Notes: generated by a model from the sequence alone, not told the origin. DNA of 64,000 bases from Fomitopsis serialis (GCF_022376445.1 NW_025955112.1:1-64000); one strand, 5' to 3'. Shown: positions 1-12,763, counted from the first letter of the stretch. Made by a program: numbers and translations.

Positions 1-714
1 CCACGTTGTTGTAGTTGTCAAATTGAACTTCATTGCACGCCAATGTGTGCACTCGAGATGGACGAATGGTTGGACTGGTTGATTGTGCTTGGATTGGTTG
101 ACATGCTTGGACTGATTGATCGTGGTTGTGCTCGTGTTCATGCATTATAGATACTGTTCTGGACCCGTAATGTCATTCCGCGCGTTTTATGACAAACTGA
201 TGTGAAATTGAGAGACTCCTCTACACTAAGGTATTGCAATAGACGATCACGACGCCGCTCAGCGGGCCACTCAGGGGGCTATGATCGACACGCTCATATA
301 GGGCCGCCGAAAATCCAGCATTTCTGCCCGAGATTTGCGAGTTGCCCAAATCTCGTCCTAAGCCCAGCATTTGCGCTCGAATACGCGACGAGCCCAAATT
401 CAAAATTTACGAGTGTCGTATATTTTGCATTTCAGACACCATTTACGACGAACCTACTGATAGCATTCTCGGCCGAGTTTACGGTGGCCTCGTATGGTAA
501 TCCCGTTTTTGAACTTTGGTCTTGCATATTGTCTCACCCCTTATCCGTCGTCTCTTAACTTGAATACACGCCCGTCCCGTGTTCTACGTTTACGCCCGAG
601 ATTTTCGGCGGGCCAATATCCTGCCTTATATGGATACTTTAGGCTCGAATATCCGCTGACCCCAAATTGCGTCCTATCGGTCACAATTTGGGAAAGCATT
701 TGAGCCCCATTTAG
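1..714. other. Left-edge region without a recognisable gene
   Basis: No open frame here resembles a protein family I know. The last upstream stop in the frame of the kinase-like gene lies near 712. The stretch may hold that gene's promoter or first exon, but no clear start, TATA box or splice pair could be fixed. Confidence 0.4.
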
Positions 715-2114
715 GGCGTTCCCATTCCGGCACATGTCTCCGGTGAGAACCAGAGTACCGTGACCCACATCTACTGCGGTCGAGATGACCATCTCGCAAT
801 ACCGTCCTCTCTCCTCGACAAAACACTTGCCAAACTTCGTCACGATATCACCCGCATCACCCCGTCTAGCAGAGACATTCAGTGCTATGAAGAACTTTGT
901 AATGTTGCCTCACAGCTCTATGCATTCGACGCTGACCGTCGGAATTGCTTCTTTGACGTCCTCCACACGTGGTGCATTCTACCTAAGTATCCCGCGCAGG
1001 GAGCCATTGGGAAGTATGAGAATGACGGTGATCTCCTCCATAATGTGACTCGCCGGCACTGGACGCTCTATTATATTCAGAAGATCAAGAACGAAGTCAG
1101 TGCTGGCGGAGGTGACCCCTACTTTGAAGCTATTCATTATTACCAAGAACATGTCTGTATTGTCCTGGCAGCATGCGAAAGGGCTGAAATTACGTTCGAA
1201 GACAAAGGAGATTTCTGGAAGATCAACTTTCCGATCGTACTTGTTCTGCACTTCGGTACGTGCGCTCTGTGTATATGAACATGGGATAGTCAATCACTGA
1301 CCGGCGAGAGAGCAGGGCCCTACGTGGATATCGCCGTTGCCACATTTGCGGACAAACTCAACGTCGAACACCTCACTAGCTTCAGCGTGCACGCACACCC
1401 CACCAACACCGTGGCGCGCGAAACTGGAACCCGAGCCCTTGCTGCTCTGCGCGTCGCTGTACACGACCTTCGCGCCCGTCACAGCAAAGCGACGCTCCTC
1501 TCCGATCGTGGGCCACGCGGCTGCTTCCCTTCCACGATTACTACGCCGATGCCGAGGGCCACCGACACGAATTCGAGTACCTCGAAGCACTTGAGGACAA
1601 GAGGCTCTTCCGTGCTCGCACGAAAGTGGACGGCAAGCCGCTGTACGTCAAGTTCAGCACACGCTACTGCAAGGAGGCCCATCGCGCAGCGTTCGAGTCC
1701 GGTTTCGCACCAAAGCTCTATGCTGCCGAAAAGGTCTATGATTGGACTATGATCGTCATGGAAGACAAATCCGCGGATTACACGAGTCTATGGGACGCGA
1801 AATACAACAAGGGCGGCAAACACTGGACGGCGCTAGAGCATGTGCGGGCGAAGGTGCGAGACGGGCTCAGGAGCTTGCACAAGCAGGGTTATGTGCACGG
1901 CGACGTGCGCGATGTGAACGTGCTCGTGCGCAATGCGACCGCGCCCAAGACTCAGCCGGCCGCGCTACTCGTTGACTGGGACTGGGCCGGGGAGAAATCA
2001 TCTGCTAGATACCCCTACCGGATGAATCTGGTTGACGTCAAGCGTCCGGATGATGCTCGTCCAGGCGAGGAGATCAAGGAGGCCCATGATATGTGGATGG
2101 CGGACAGGATTTGA
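715..2114 (+). pseudogene. Basidiomycete kinase-like protein, start missing and frame broken
   Basis: The C-terminal half (1626-2114) shows a kinase-like catalytic core: HGDVRDVNVLV as the catalytic loop and LLVDWDWAG in the place of the DFG segment, followed by an arginine and tyrosine pattern typical of fungal-specific kinase-like proteins. The N-terminal half (about 760-1255) continues after a good 60 nt intron (1256-1315, GTACG donor, CTGAC branch site) into a short exon. The reading frame then has to change near 1480-1500 to reach the PFHDYYADAEG segment. No ATG lies in the first frame before the upstream stop; the ATG at 734 is in another frame. It may be a decayed gene or a real gene with sequence errors. 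Such genes are abundant in basidiomycetes and their substrate is unknown; activity is not demonstrated. It ends normally with a TGA after DMWMADRI. Confidence 0.6.
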
Positions 2115-2223
2115 GCAAAACTACGCTAGTGACGACCTCATCCTGTATGCATGTTCATGTTACTACTTACGAAGGTGCAGATGTACTTCCATTCCCCTTG
2201 CCCGGCTCATAGCAGCTCATAGC

Positions 2224-2529
2224 ATGCAGCTCGCGAGGGAGGTATTCGCCCCCGAGTCCGAGCCTATCACGTCTCGCTACCGAGCCTCCCTCCTCTCCCT
2301 CGTTGACAAAACCGTTCTCCGCACCGACCAGACCGGCGGCCGCGCAAGGTTCCGCATGTCCCTGGCCCGCGGGTGTTCAGCGTCCGCGACAGGGCTGAAC
2401 GAGGTGAGTGCTTTTACTGCATTCCCTGGTACCTACATTGTCTTTCTTTAGTGGAGAGTCCAGTGGATGGTGTGTTCGCGGGGATCGGCTCGGGCAGGAT
2501 GCGAGTGGGGAGCCACGATCTTAGGCAAT
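2224..2529 (+). pseudogene. Possible degraded C-terminal exon pair of unknown gene
   Basis: Joining across a convincing 48 nt intron (donor GTGAG after 2403, acceptor TTTAG near 2451) gives an open reading frame that runs RVFSVRDRAER then DGVFAGIGSGRMRVG and stops at TAA near 2528. The composition looks coding, but the same frame has a stop upstream and no start, so only a fragment is left. I do not recognise the family. Confidence 0.22.
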
Positions 2530-3326
2530 AAGTATACCGTCGGCGCAGGCCGTACAAGCTGATATTGCCCGTTCGCGGCATAGCGGGAGCTCCTGGGAAT
2601 GCGATAGGGCGGGCGGGTTGAATCCGTTGGTGCAAACCGACACGCAGAGATCCGTGCCGGTGCATCGCTGCGATGTCCGCTGTGTAGGTGACTGGCGCGT
2701 CGTGCACAACGCTCCGTGTAGGTACTGGGATCATGTACATAGTCTCGCGATGAATAGATATATTTAAGCTCCCTACTACGAGGATGGTCTGAACCGCCGC
2801 GGCCTCCGCCTGCGAGATTTTGAGTCCAGGCCATGAAATGAACCATGACGAGCACCAGAGAGGTGATATGTTCACTACACAGCGAATCCCGCAATGGCCG
2901 AGTGACAAACGTACCTTCAATACAACCGGATACCACCAATCACCTCCGTACTATGTGCGCTTCTCGTCAAGCCATGGGACTTGTGCTGCGGGTCTCAGCA
3001 ATTACTAGGGGTGCAAGATACAAGTACTCAGCTCACAGGATGGGATCTGGAAGCCTGGGGTGGAGAGCGCTACTCCGTCAAGCAGTCGATTAGCGCTCTG
3101 GCGGCTGGCGGTGGCTGAACGGAGGCTCTCAGATCTCAGATCTCAGGCCCTTCCCCTACTACTAGTACTTACGCGCAATCCTCGTCCATCTGTTGACCAT
3201 AAATTTACAGGTTTCTTAGCTCTCGCATATAGTAAGTGCTCGTTCTTCATCACATTTGTCGGAGGCCTGACCAACATATACTTTGCAGTCACATAACACA
3301 TCTCCACGGGCAGGCCATTGGCAAGG
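2530..3326. other. Intergenic, upstream of the first F-box gene
   Basis: No supported gene. The open frames in this stretch have shadow-type composition. It presumably includes the promoter and 5' leader of the F-box gene starting at 3327. Confidence 0.35.
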
Positions 3327-4680
3327 ATGTCTCTATCATTCCGCGGTGACTCTCGAATACCCGTCGAGTTACTCGATGCGATCCTGTCTTACGCGGACTT
3401 TGAGACGCTGGCGAAATGCTCTCTTGTCTGTCGATTCTGGCTGCCCAGCGCGCGCAGACACCACTTTCGTGAGTTCATCGTCAAACCTCGTTCCGACGCC
3501 CGACTGCCATCCCACGCACTGCTCCTAAGCGACCCCACGTCGACCGTTCTCCCCTATATCCGCCGACTGTACATCGAGGAAGGGGTATCCAAGGAAGATT
3601 GGAACCAGTTTCGCAGGCTACTGCAGACAACGGAGATGAATCCTTGGTTCAATGACATCCTACCCTCCATCCGGGTTCACGATCTCACGGCGATGCAACA
3701 TCTTACCATCCACAATGCGGTGTGGTCAAACCTCTCTGACGAGTCCCGCTGCAGCCTCGCAAGCCTCTGCCAGCGACTGGTCGCTCTGCGCTTATTCTGT
3801 ATAGACGCAGTGGGCGGCATACCTCACGCATCCGTTGCCGAGCTTCTCACTGCAGCCACTACGCTTCGGCAACTCTCACTGTTCTGCACCCCTGATATGG
3901 AGGATGTCGACACTACACCACAGGACGACGATGCTGTCCCAACACGTCCGGACGCCCAGACAAATGCCCCAAAGCATTCCCTCGCGCTGAGGTCCTACTC
4001 GGTCGACGGCCCGCTGTGCTCCCATCTCCCAGCGTTTCTCGATGCGTTTTCGCCATCTGAACTCGAGGATGTCACGCTCGGCTCTCTCAATGAGAGCAAC
4101 ATCCGCCAAGCCATCTCCTTTCTGAAGTCGTGTTCGGAAAGGCTCGTGCACTTGTCCTTGAAGTTCGAGCTGCAATGGCTATGGATCCTGTCGGGTCCGA
4201 ATCCAACTGCACGTCCCGAAGGTACGGGGGCTCCACCCATCCACCATCGCGTTCTCGCTGACGACGTATTTAGTCCTTTTCTGTGCTCAAGGCGGCCTTA
4301 CGGGCATCACCTTGCTACAGAGCCTCCAGCTAGATGCGCAGCTGCAGCACGTACCCGCCATCCTGCGACAGATAGAGTCGCCCTCTCTCGTCGACATCAC
4401 TGTACGAGCGACACCATCGATGCTCCCTACCTGTGATCTGGACGAACTCGCACGGAGCTTGCGCTCCGGCTCGCTCGCTTCCGCACGTCCCCGCTTCTCG
4501 CTCATCTGCGAATGCGAGTTGAACCGGATCCTCCACCCCGACTACGCTGCCTGGGATCGCATGCGCGACGCCTTTCGTGAAGCGTTGAAGGACCTGCGGG
4601 ACGAGGGTAGGCTGCGGTTCTTGCGTCACGTCGTCGATGCGAAGAGCAAACTACCAACACCGGAGCTCGAGGAGTTCTGA
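3327..4680 (+). CDS. F-box protein, paralog 1
   Basis: Two exons, 3327-4221 and 4274-4680, joined by a 52 nt intron, give 433 residues. An N-terminal F-box (IPVELLDAILSYADFETL, then CSLVCRFW) is followed by a leucine-rich, LRR-like region (for example LEDVTLGSL, LQSLQLDAQL) and a conserved C-terminal block that is shared with the three other family members in this cluster. F-box proteins are substrate adaptors of SCF ubiquitin ligases, binding Skp1 through the F-box; the substrate here is unknown. The intron position, after RPE and before the FCAQGG segment, is the same as in the paralogs at 9357 and 11451, which supports the model. The start ATG at 3327 matches the short leader before the F-box seen in paralog 4. 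It is the only member of the cluster on the plus strand. Confidence 0.88.
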
Positions 4681-4987
4681 ACTTACCAATCCTCACTGGG
4701 TACCTCTGGTACGTACTCTCCCATGCCACCCGCTCGATCACTCTGCTGAGTTAAGGGCAAATACAACGAAGCGTAGTACATATATATTATCCGCTCCTTT
4801 CGTAGTGCGACCATGACATCAAAGAGGGCACTGTACAGCCCGACTTCGCGAGCTGAACGCTGCAACCCTACAAAGTGCTTATCGAATTTCATAACCGCCG
4901 CAACTTTTATAGAGCACATCACAACAAATCCATTCACCATTATGCCCCAGGATGGACGGTATATCACACTAGTGTCGCTATAAATAA

Positions 4988-6684
4988 CTAAGATTCCTCC
5001 CTGGACCCAACGACGTTCCTCCCTTGTCGCTGCGCAAACAGCTCGTCAGCGAAGACGACCTTCTCCTCTGTCTCGATCGTGAGCGTGCCCATTGGTCTGT
5101 GCGCGTTGAGCCACACCCATTTGAAGCCGACGTGGTACTGGACTGCGGGGTGCCAGCGCTGCGTGAGGCTGTTCTGCGGGTCGGACCAGCCTTCCCACTC
5201 GTAGTAGTGCGGTGTGCCATCTAGGCAGTTGCTGCAAGGCGGAGAAGGTGAGTTAGCGCCGCTGCGCGCGAAGAAGAGCGGCAACACACGCGACGTACAA
5301 ATGAAGCATCTTGGGCAGGACCGTCTCGCCCTCGTGCGGTGTGTCCAACGTGTGCATCTGCCGCCTCCCCTCCTCCTCCAAGCCCCGCGCGTCGTCGCCG
5401 AGCGCCGTCCCGTACATGTCCATCAGGCAGCTCGACATCTCCCAGTCGTAGCTCAGGTGCTCGAAGAGCTTCGGCATCCGCAAGACGATCGCCCACCAGT
5501 AGCCCTGGTCGCCGAGCTTCACGCCCTTGTACTTCCCGTCGTCGCCGGGGGTGCCGAACATCGCCTCGAACGCGCTGGGCGAGAGCGCGGGCGCGCCGGC
5601 GGCGCGGTACGTGCGCGAGTCCATGAGGCGGAGCGCACGGAGGCGCGCGAGGTCGAGGAGCATGATGCAGGAGCAGATCCGGTTGGCGTCGTGCCACTCC
5701 TCTGAGGACTGGTCGGGATGCGAGGGCATGGAGATGGCGGTGTCGGGTTTGAAGGACGAGAAGCGGTCCCAGAGGAGGGCCGGGTCGGTGATGAAGAACG
5801 CGTCGGTGTCGATGAAGATCGCGCGTGAGACGGACTCCGGGAGGATCTCGTGGATGAAGAGCTTCATCAAGCCCGCTAGAGGAAGGGATTGTGGTGAGCC
5901 GGGGTGCGAGTTGATAGATGGGTATGGTACGGATGAAACTCACGGGTACCGGCGGAGTGGTCAGACACGATCGCGCCCTCGCGCTCGATGCGCCCTCTCA
6001 TGTCGTCCAGCGATAGGCGGTAGAACCGAAGCAGGACGTCGTGCACCGGGCGTGTTATGAGTCGGAAGCGCTTCTCGAGGTAGGCTTGCGCGTCCTCGTC
6101 GCAAATGACATGGAATTGGACAGGTTTGCTAGTGTACATGAGGATCGACTGTGACAAAGGACTCGGTCGGAACATACACCTTCAGAAGCACGAATGCGAC
6201 AGACCTTCATCAGTACGGCACCTTCATTAGCGGAATCTTCTGAAAACATGATAAGGGAGAACACGATAGGCTCCGGAGCAGCGACAGCGACAGCATTGAC
6301 GGGGGTATCATCTAGTTTGGACGCATCGACGACGGGTATGGCGACACGGTCGTCTGTAATCTGTGGTGGTCGGCCAGGACCATGTTGTGGGCGGTGGTCG
6401 TGCCCGTTCTGTGAGGATGCCGGTGCCTTCACTTCTTGTAAAGACTGGAGAGGTATGCGACGGTCTTCGACGACTATCCAGTCATCGTACGAGTAGGAGT
6501 CACTCTGATGATGCCGAGACAGGTATATGAGGGTGCTGAGGACCGTGAGCACCGTCAAAAGGAGTGCGGCCTGTTTGAGGCGAATCGGACGGCGGCGGAT
6601 ATGTTCAGCGCGTGCCCGCCATGGCGATGGAGGTGGAGTCGACAGCACTGGAGAGGCATCGAGGTAGCCTCGCTGAAAGGACAT
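4988..6684 (-). CDS. GT8-like type II membrane glycosyltransferase
   Basis: Four exons on the minus strand (6205-6684, 5944-6148, 5299-5875, 4988-5231) with introns of 56, 68 and 67 nt give 501 residues in an unbroken frame. A short cytoplasmic tail precedes one membrane anchor at about residues 37-55 (AALLLTVLTVLSTLIYL), as in Golgi type II transferases. The lumenal domain starts with FSLIMFSEDSANEGAVLMKS, carries the metal and nucleotide-sugar motif DTD in AIFIDTDAFF, and has LGDQGYWWAI and a late HPAVQYHVGF block. The layout resembles GT8 enzymes of the glucoside xylosyltransferase type; donor and acceptor cannot be read from sequence. It sits between F-box paralogs 1 and 2 with no functional link evident. 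Confidence 0.85.
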
Positions 6685-7545
6685 GGGTGCAGTGCCAGCG
6701 AAACAGTGAGGCTCGCGTTATCTTGGCCAGAGCCGACAGCCGACGGAAGTGAGTGAACGGCAGGACCAGGCGGGGTCCGCAGACCGCGAACGGAAACTAG
6801 ACACCGGATCGCTGTCGCTGCTTGATGCGGGTCGCCGAGTGTGAGCGGGTGGCCAACGTGTACGCAACTTCAGAGCGGAGGATAGACTGGGTGAGTTGAG
6901 TGGTGGACGCAGGCAGGGGGTGGCATGAAGGCATATCGGAGGAGCGCATCTCGGAGATGAAAGATGTTGGAGCATCTCAGCCGCCTAACAAAACAGCCTC
7001 ACGACCGCGTGCGATCGCGGTGGCTGAGCAGACGCGCTTGTGGCGCAACCGCTCTGCCAGCCACAATCGCGTCTCATTCCACATCCAGCGAGTATGATGT
7101 TATTTATCTCGAATCAAGCCTAATGGAATCTGCTTGTTGAGAGCACGAGGCGGAGGTGGTTCAGGCGGGTCTGAACACGAGCAATTCCTAGTCTATTTAT
7201 GCACCGATCACCTCGGGGTACTAGCGACCGCAGTTTGACGTCCAGACACAGCTGTACAGTTTGACAACTAGCGCGATCGCCACCGGACATCCTGCGCCCA
7301 GTCATCTACATGTGTAACGGTGATGTCTCCGCCAACAATCCATTTCGCGCCCGAAGTCACCCAATCCTGTCTTCTCTCATCTCTCCCCGCAACCATGAAT
7401 GTCACGAAAGCGGCAAGTAAGTCACCATATTAACCCGTTTCTGAAACTTCTGTCTGTGGAAATGTGTTAACACACCTACACTATCTCGCAGCACAACCAA
7501 ACACTCACCACAACAGTGTCTGGCTGGGTAGGGAAATCTTAGACC
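6685..7545. other. Intergenic, promoter side of the GT8 gene
   Basis: No coding region supported. It holds the upstream region of the GT8 gene and the 3' flank of the F-box pseudogene. No repeat or RNA gene was seen. Confidence 0.35.
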
Positions 7546-8831
7546 TCCTACACACCGATTTTGTTCTCAGCGTCTGGATCCATAACGGGACGCAAGATCC
7601 GAAGCCTGCCCTCCTTCCGCAGGTCCTTCAGGTGTTTCAGGAGCTCGTTACACATGTCTATCATCATGGGCACGTCAAGTTGTACAATGAAATGGTCCTT
7701 TTCTGCCGTGCAGATGATTGTCACGCGGGGGCGAGCGGAAGCGAGCACACCGGTGGACAAGCACTCCGCGAGCTCTTCCAGGACGCTACTGCCGGGTCCA
7801 AACAGTACCGCCCTTATGGTCAGATCGACCAGCTTGGGCGATCGATCTGACGCAGGAGTGCCGGTACGTACTGCAGGTCTTGTGCTTCGAGGTGGAGGCT
7901 TCGAAGCGATGTCATGCCCGAAAGAATGGGTTCGTCACAGTAAGGAGCTGAGAATGGTATCAGCCCACGGGTGCAGACAGGCATCAACGAGCCGGGACTT
8001 GCCTTCAGGCCTTACGGGTGGGTCACGAATCCAGATCCAGAATCTGTGATGGAATTTGAGCGACAAGCGTTGCAGAGCTGTTGCGCGGGCCTGCAACAAG
8101 GAAACCACTGGGCCCACGTCATCAGTGTCTAGATCTCCGAGCGTGATGTCTCTTAGGTGCGACATAGGAACGGCGGCAACGATGATCGGGAGATAGAGGC
8201 GGACCTGCCCGACCACAGAGAGGGTCTTCAACACAGTTGTCGCCCTCCGTGCATCCGCGGAAGTCGGCAGGTCGAGTGAAGTCGTTTCATCGTCAGGGGG
8301 AAGGAGGAGGAGAAGGAGACGCGTTGAAGTGACGTCGCTGCACCGAGGATCGCAACCAAGACTGAACACGGTATGCCGGTGACCGAGACCAGTTCCAGAT
8401 CGTTCAACTGCTGGAAGAGCCTCATGAGGCTGCAACGGGCTCCCGTCGAGAACAATTTCCATTCGAAGCCCGTGATGCGAAGGCTCCTGAGCGCCGTAAG
8501 CTCGTCGGTGCGCAAGTTATGTGTCTGTCCGAGTCGACGGTCCCCCTCTTGACCCCTTTTGGCGGGCTCTGCAAGACTTCCTCTATGTGAAGGACGCGGA
8601 CGTACGCGAGGACAGTCGACGTGGGATCGCATACGAGATAGGCGGTCATGAGGTACGGGTCCGACGGTTGAGGTCGGATGATGACCTTGCGGAAGCGATG
8701 GCTGCGTGCGATCGGCGACCAATGATGGCATACGAGGGCGCAATTTGCCTGCGTCGCCTTGTCGGCGTGGTCCATGATCGCGTCCAACAATTCGACAGGG
8801 AGCTGGGAGCGGCGCTGCCAAGAGGTGCCAT
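7546..8831 (-). pseudogene. F-box protein, paralog 2, multiply frameshifted
   Basis: The parts of an F-box paralog are all visible but lie in different frames. An ATG at 8831 begins MAPLGSAAPS; one base is missing just before the PVELL of the F-box when compared with paralog 4. The F-box LLDAIMDHADKATQ to LVCHHW follows. A further break near 8560 moves to a frame with LTALRSLRITGF, and a third near 8310 moves to the frame with LSVVGQVRLYLP. The segment equivalent to IRVHDLT of paralogs 1 and 3 appears to be gone. The conserved intron position carries a GC rather than GT donor (GCAAGT after RPEG), and the last exon encodes the family C-terminal block ending near 7546. Several independent breaks plus a missing segment point to a real pseudogene. 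Confidence 0.78.
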
Positions 8832-9356
8832 GGTGTACGCGATCTTCTGCTGGGCCCTGGACTGGGTTGAAGCAGGAGGAATGAACAGTTGTCGGCGACT
8901 CGGATGATTAGATACGAGTTTCGGACAAGGGAAAGGCTGAGAAAGGATGGCTATGGGGCGTAAAGGAGATAAATCGATGTCAATTTTGTACTTTCAAGTA
9001 CTTGCGGTCACGTGTACTCACCTGTCAGTACCTGAAACTTGCCCGTATAGGACAGACCGTTGTCGCCACAGTCAGAGTGAATCTTTGCTTACGATTGCCC
9101 TATTCTTCCCAAAGTGATTATCATCAGAGAACATATGGCTTCAGGAGAGATCCGAGTCTTGCCCCATGATCCTACAGACACTTTGTCGCAAACTAATACG
9201 TAGCACACATCAGAGGCAATATTCGTTCCTAATTTTATCATGCCTAATTCGAAGCTACCTCAACCATTGCACTCCCTTCATGATGACGCACTTTTCAGCA
9301 TAGCATGAACTGAACACGAAAGAACCACTCACAGCGTAGATCTCGGAGGACCAATG
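8832..9356. other. Intergenic, nothing recognised
   Basis: A-T richer than the flanking genes and without a supported open frame. It lies between the 3' end of paralog 3 and the 5' end of paralog 2, both on the minus strand. Confidence 0.35.
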
Positions 9357-10697
9357 TCAAAATTCCTCGGTCGTCCCACTCAAGCAGCCATCCTTGTACA
9401 AGACGCGCAGCATCTCGAGCCTGCCATCCTTGTGCAGGTCCTTCAGGCTCGCAACGAGTATGTCACGCATGTTCTGCAACGCTACCGGGTCCTCGCTCTC
9501 TTGCGCTACCTTCTCAGGCCAACAGATAATCGTGACACGCGGGCGCGAGGCGGCGAGCGACCCCATAGTGAGGACACGCGTAAGGTCTCCTAGATCGGTC
9601 TTGGAGAGCGTCTGAGGTGCAGCGTTCATGGTGAGATGTTTCAGGCTGCGCGACGGGATGTGGCGCAGGATGGCCGGTACGAATTGCAGATCCGCCATGA
9701 TGGTGAAAGTTTGGAGGGCAATCATACGGGAGATGCCTGCACCCGAGCAGAGCATGGCTGACGATAATCTCAGAACAGAAGGTATGAACGATGGTGATCT
9801 GCGGAGCTTACGTTCGTACGATTTTTTGGAATACAAGAGCGACAGAAACGTCAGTGTCTCCGCGCATGATTGCAAGAGCGAGATCGCCGTGCCTTCGTCG
9901 TCCGGTGAGATGGCCGCGAGGGACAATTCTTCCAAACGTAAGTTCGGGTGGACAATGTTGAGGCAGGTGACGATGGGGCCCAAGTGACCGCTAAGTATTA
10001 GTTTGGTCAAAGGGTGCGCCGTCCTACGCATGCCGTAATACGGCGTGAGATCGAGTGGCTGCGCATCATCGGCCAGAGTAGCGACGCCCGTAGGAGTCGC
10101 CTCATGATAATGGAAGGTGAACGTCCGCAGCGACGGCGAGGCATCGAGGAGCTCGACGGCGAGGGCGCAACGGCGCGCAGGGTTGTCTTGAGAGCACGTA
10201 AAGTGTCGCAGAGTCGTTAATCGTCGACAGAGGTACTTGAGGTTTGCGCGCGAATCCGCAGAGAGCTCTTCCCAACATAGTTCAAGCAAATCGAGCCACT
10301 GGAGTGCCGTCAAGTCGTGGACACGGATGGTCGGGAGGATGTCATCTAGCCAGGCGATACCGCCGTACTGCGCAGCATCCGACGGGGATTGTATCGCCGG
10401 AATGAATTGTACTACCGACTTCGGCACCACGCCCTCCACGAGGTCAATGCGGCGCACATATGGGAGAATGGTCGACGACGGATCGGAAAGGAGCAAGGGA
10501 GACTCTCGCGGCTCTCGCTCATTCGTCTGCGGTGTGATCCTGACGACATTGAAACGATGTTGCCGCGCTGCCGGTCGCCAAGTTCGACAAACGAGAGCAC
10601 AGTCCAAGAGCGAGTTTTCGCAGTCGACATGACTGATGATCATGTCCCACAGCTCCAGAGGGATTGACCACGGGTTGCGGGACCAAGTAGGCATCAT
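9357..10697 (-). CDS. F-box protein, paralog 3
   Basis: The stretch is open throughout, but a 54 nt intron (9758-9811, GTAAG to TCAG) lies at the position conserved in the paralogs, so I model exons 9812-10697 and 9357-9757, giving 428 residues. Because 54 is a multiple of three, retention would only add 18 residues. The F-box (IPLELWDMIISHVDC, ALVCRTW) is followed by a leucine-rich region with ILPTIRVHDLTAL and the family C-terminal block (FVPAILRHIP to DGRLEMLRVL), ending in EEF like paralog 1. Role inferred: SCF ubiquitin-ligase adaptor. Two consecutive ATGs exist at the start (10697 and 10694); I used the first. Confidence 0.87.
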   Translation of the reverse strand: MMPTWSRNPWSIPLELWDMIISHVDCENSLLDCALVCRTWRPAARQHRFNVVRITPQTNEREPRESPLLLSDPSSTILPYVRRIDLVEGVVPKSVVQFIPAIQSPSDAAQYGGIAWLDDILPTIRVHDLTALQWLDLLELCWEELSADSRANLKYLCRRLTTLRHFTCSQDNPARRCALAVELLDASPSLRTFTFHYHEATPTGVATLADDAQPLDLTPYYGMRRTAHPLTKLILSGHLGPIVTCLNIVHPNLRLEELSLAAISPDDEGTAISLLQSCAETLTFLSLLYSKKSYERKLRRSPSFIPSVLRLSSAMLCSGAGISRMIALQTFTIMADLQFVPAILRHIPSRSLKHLTMNAAPQTLSKTDLGDLTRVLTMGSLAASRPRVTIICWPEKVAQESEDPVALQNMRDILVASLKDLHKDGRLEMLRVLYKDGCLSGTTEEF

Positions 10698-11450
10698 ATC
10701 AATCTAGCGTACAGCGTAGACGTTCGAAACCCTGTAGTGCTGAAAGAAGTTAACGGTTGTACGTTGAGCGCTGAGCTATGATTCCCAAGCCGCACCTGCC
10801 TGTGGACAACGAAGCGAGACCAACGCGGCGCCAACCAAGTGTGTAGTGGGTGTGCAGCCACCAGATGGTAGATGCTATACCCAGAACGCGTACCAATAAG
10901 TACTGTACACAGTACGGAGGAAGTTAGAAGGACCGCTGGCATGAATATGTTCGACGGAGGCAATTGACGCGCGCATGTGATGCCGCATGCGAGAGCGCCA
11001 GTTCTCGAGTCTCAACGGTGTACGTTGGGATCTAAGTAGGGTACACTCAAGGCGCACTGACTTCAACCCATCGCATCGCGCAGCTGATATTCTGTGGTGT
11101 GCCACATTAGCTATGGAAAATAGATATTGATGTGTGGCTACGGACACGGTAACAATTGACAATATTTGACACATCGCCATATCGTCAGTCCTGCCAATGA
11201 TTGATGAACTCAGAGCAAGACAGAGAAGTTCTCGGACAGCGGCGAAGCAAGCATATTTCGCCGTATCCATGGTCATGTACACTGCATCATAGCTTATATC
11301 GCAGAATTTTGTCAACTGAGTTCTCAGCTGGGTCGTTCAAGCAAAGCTCGACCTTGAATGTACGTCCACTTTGAGTCAATTGAACCGTCAGTTCTGATAT
11401 GCCAAAGCACTCACCGTCAGAATGACCGGCAGGCGCAGCCTGAGCCAAGT
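10698..11450. other. Intergenic between F-box paralogs 3 and 4
   Basis: No gene supported. It includes the promoter region of paralog 3. No repeat structure or RNA gene seen. Confidence 0.35.
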
Positions 11451-12763
11451 TCAATGTCCTTGGATTTCTATCTCTCCAGTCTCGGGATTTTGGACACAGC
11501 GAATCACATCAAGCCTTCCTTCTTCCCGCAGACCTTCGAATTGTGTAAGCAGTGTCTCGTTTATGCTCTTCAAGAGAGCCGACTGCACAGCCAGGTCAGG
11601 CCTAATGTCCGGTTGGAGGATCTCATCGGGAGCGCAAAAGAATGTTACGTTGGGACGTGTCCGTGAGAGAGTCCCCGTAGACAAGCTATCCGCGAGTTCA
11701 TCCAAGTCGGTCGCGGCGAGCGTGTTCGGCGTGACTTGCAGGGAGATGTGTTTCAGGTTAGGTGATTTGATCTGACGCAGGATGGTCGGCGCAAATTGTA
11801 GATGTGCGTCCAACCTGAGCATCCGCAGCGATGTATTGGCCGAAACGCCACCGTGAGCGCAGAAGTAGGCTAATGTTGCTCTCAGTAAAGATGAGAAAAT
11901 GTTTGCAATGGTTACAATTCACGTTCAGCCCACTCCTCCTCCCACAAATGTGGATTGCCACGAAATATTAGGGTCAAATTTTCCAAAGAGCCCGCGCATG
12001 CTCTCAAGAATGAGTTCACCGCACTCGCACCCTCACTAACATGGCCCAGAGTAATTTTCTTGAGGTTGAGCACTGGAAATGCGTGCAGGACACCCAGGAG
12101 ATAGCAGAGCGACGGTGCGACAACCATGAACGTCTCCAATGTGAGCACTCTGTTCTCCATGCGGGAGCGTGTCGGGAAAGTTTCTACAGCAGGCGCGCCA
12201 TAGCGAAACTGTAGCGACAGGTGTTGAAGTAATGTTACCGAAGTGAGGAGTTCGATGATGAATGAGCATGGGACATCCTGAGCCGCCATGGAACACAGCT
12301 CAAGACGGACCGCGCGCTGACAAAGGCTCGCGAGGCTACAACGTGACGGCATAGAGAGCCTCCCCCACACCAAGTTGAAGATGTGAAGATCCTTGAGCAC
12401 CATGAGTTCATGAACACGGATGGTCGGTAGGATCTCGTCGAGCCAGGGAACTCCCTCGTTCATCCATTCGATCTCGAATTCCTCTGCAAAGGCAGCGTAC
12501 TCCTGTGTCAAGCCCTCATCGATGCGGAGCTCACGGACATACGGGAGAACGGTCGATGTGGGATCGCACAGAAGCAATGCGGACAGCGGGCGGCTATCCG
12601 CTCGAGGTTGGATGTGGACCATGCGAAAGCGGTGTCTGCGTGCGGTGGGCGACCAATGTCGACATGAAAGAGAACAGGTGGCCTGCGTCCCTGCGTCAGC
12701 GTAGTCCATGATCGCGTCGAACAATTCGACAGGGATCCGGGGTTGGTCGCTAGCAGGAGACAT
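11451..12763 (-). CDS. F-box protein, paralog 4
   Basis: Exons 11923-12763 and 11451-11869, separated by a 53 nt intron (donor GTGAAT, acceptor ATTAG), give 419 residues. The F-box reads IPVELFDAIMDYADAGTQ with CSLSCRHW, then the leucine-rich region with LPTIRVHEL and the C-terminal block LQFAPTILRQIK to GRLDVIRCVQ. The splice restores the YFCAHGG segment that aligns with FCAQGG of paralog 1. The N-terminus and F-box are the closest match to those of the pseudogene at 7546-8831, so these two are probably the most recent duplicates. Substrate unknown. Confidence 0.87.
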